From VRUE01 sp963707965 (GTDB lineage Bacteria; Actinomycetota; Thermoleophilia; Solirubrobacterales; 70-9), in contig CAVPRR010000007.1 of assembly GCA_963707965.1 (NCBI GenBank), forward strand, positions 558,001 through 622,000: a DNA stretch of 64,000 nucleotides, read 5' to 3'. Every line of letters begins with the position of its first letter. Position 1 is the first letter of the stretch. Positions 63,300 through 64,000 of the stretch are shown here, one piece after another. The translations under genes and the position numbers were made by a program. The notes below the pieces were generated by a model, which ran no database searches, was not told the origin of the DNA, and was given only the letters and a program-made list of their open reading frames with translations.

Positions 63300-63317
63300 A
63301 ACTTAGCATCTTGATGC
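63300..63317 (-). promoter_or_regulatory. vapBC promoter with dyad
   Basis: TAAGTT (63305-63300) precedes the ATG at 63293 by 6 nt. GCATC-AA-GATGC (63306-63317) adjoins it directly, a likely RHH operator. Confidence 0.5.
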
Positions 63318-63361
63318 GCCGCCGGTCGCGCAGCTTGCGACAGTAGGCGACGGCAAGGGCG

Positions 63362-63550
63362 GGGCTACTGGTCAGCTGCCCGGCCGCGGCGCTGGAGATC
63401 CTCAGCGCGACGCGGGACGAGCGCGAGTTCGAGATCGTCGACCGGGCGCTCGGCGCCCTGGCCCAGGCCCCGCTCACCGTCTCGGTCTGCCGCGCGGCGC
63501 TCGGAGCGGTGCTGGGCTTCGAGAGCGTGTGGGTCGCGGCGGGCGGCTGA
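63362..63550 (+). pseudogene. PIN-domain (VapC-type) internal fragment
   Basis: The plus frame encodes GLLVSCPAAALEILSATRDE, then EIVDRALGALAQAPLTVS and RAALGAV before running into unrelated codons and a TGA. This is the second-helix Glu (LEIL) region of VapC up to the midpoint. The first Asp and the C-terminal half are missing. It partly matches the part of VapC that is absent from the fragment at 4.3 kb. Confidence 0.65.
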
Positions 63551-63603
63551 ACGTAGCGGGCTTCCGGCCAGCCCCTCGACAGAGCCGGCTCTCCCCTCTG
63601 CCC

Positions 63604-63870
63604 TCATCTTCGACTCCGTGGCTTGTGACTGCCCTTACCCCGCCGGTGGTGGCGATGCCTCTTGCGGTGCTTGGCCTTGGCGCACTGGGAGGAGGAGCGC
63701 AGGTAGACGGGGTCTTCCAGGGGCTGGTCGAAGAGCGGCGTGACCGTCCTGGCGTGGCCGTAGACCGAGCCTGGGGGGTGCCCTCGCCGTTGCCGTCGGC
63801 GGCGGCGAACTGGACCCTGGTGCAGATCGTGCGGAAGTGTCCCTGTTCGATGAACTTTGTTGTGCTAGGG
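63604..63870 (-). pseudogene. family A remnant with internal deletion
   Basis: The minus strand encodes FIEQGHFRTICTRVQFAAA, then (after a frame break) a GSVYGHARTVTPLFDQPL segment and VYLRSSS, joined directly to a basic tail (KHRKRHHRRGKGSHKPRSRR) ending at 63604. The whole VPDAP...GLLVNST region is deleted between YLRSSS and the tail. It lies at the window edge; another family A piece may begin beyond it. Confidence 0.65.
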
Positions 63871-64000
63871 GAAATTGGATTTGAAGTGCGCGAAGAAAGC
63901 GCGGCCTCCCTGTCTGCACAGAGCACACGCTGAGCGCGGCACGACAAAGCCCCGGGCGCTTGCCCTCCCGAAGGAGAACAGAGGCGTGTCCGGGGCGTCC

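Overview
The window looks like chromosome from a high-GC, Gram-positive soil or water actinobacterium, most probably Thermoleophilia/Solirubrobacterales. Three things suggest this: very high GC in the core genes, frequent GTG starts, and many large secreted proteins. The secreted proteins carry Ig-like, carboxypeptidase-regulatory-like, InlB-like or beta-propeller repeats and end in Lys/Cys-rich tails of the KCKKGF...VKCV type. That assignment is inference from protein style; there is no rRNA or other phylogenetic marker here.

Layout. 0-11 kb is a surface-polysaccharide region: GT4 glycosyltransferase, two NDP-sugar epimerases, an asparagine-synthase-like amidotransferase and a WecA/MraY-type lipid-linked sugar-1-P transferase. 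It is interrupted by a Fic gene, a truncated IS110 transposase, PIN-domain debris and a VapBC pair. 11-24 kb holds housekeeping and regulatory genes (membrane-anchored cyclophilin, threonine synthase, NarL-type regulator lacking its phosphorylatable Asp, FtsX-type ABC exporter, thiolase-like protein). Among these are a STAND-like ATPase, gene remnants (GGDEF, FtsH C-terminus) and a HEPN/MNT toxin-antitoxin pair. 24-41 kb is almost entirely giant secreted repeat proteins on the minus strand, plus a lipoprotein and a TetR-type regulator translationally coupled to a beta-propeller protein. 41-54 kb is an accessory island. It has IS701 and P450 remnants, a divergent ATPase/Fic pair, a nucleotidyltransferase pair, an AbrB/RelE pair, two paralogous replication-relaxation genes and two DUF5678-like/aspartyl-protease pairs. 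It also has a 705-bp non-coding element whose second copy starts at 54.2 kb. 55-64 kb carries members and fragments of a lineage-type secreted family (called family A here; hallmark GGxKGLLVNSTNLC) with a partner family B, then another VapBC pair and more debris.

The common thread is a toxin-antitoxin and remnant-rich island. Small genes of the TA, Fic and ATPase type repeatedly start 6-9 nt after a -10-like hexamer, which suggests leaderless transcripts, and several have a dyad or direct-repeat operator candidate there. Family A 3'-end fragments lie at many gene junctions. The best candidate for something undescribed is the duplicated 705-bp hairpin-rich non-coding element with its surrounding replication-relaxation and DUF5678-protease modules.

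Caution: three places (about 7.23-7.35 kb, 30.5-38 kb, 58.5-60.1 kb) have many single-base frame breaks in otherwise well-conserved coding sequence. These could be sequencing/assembly indels rather than real pseudogenes.
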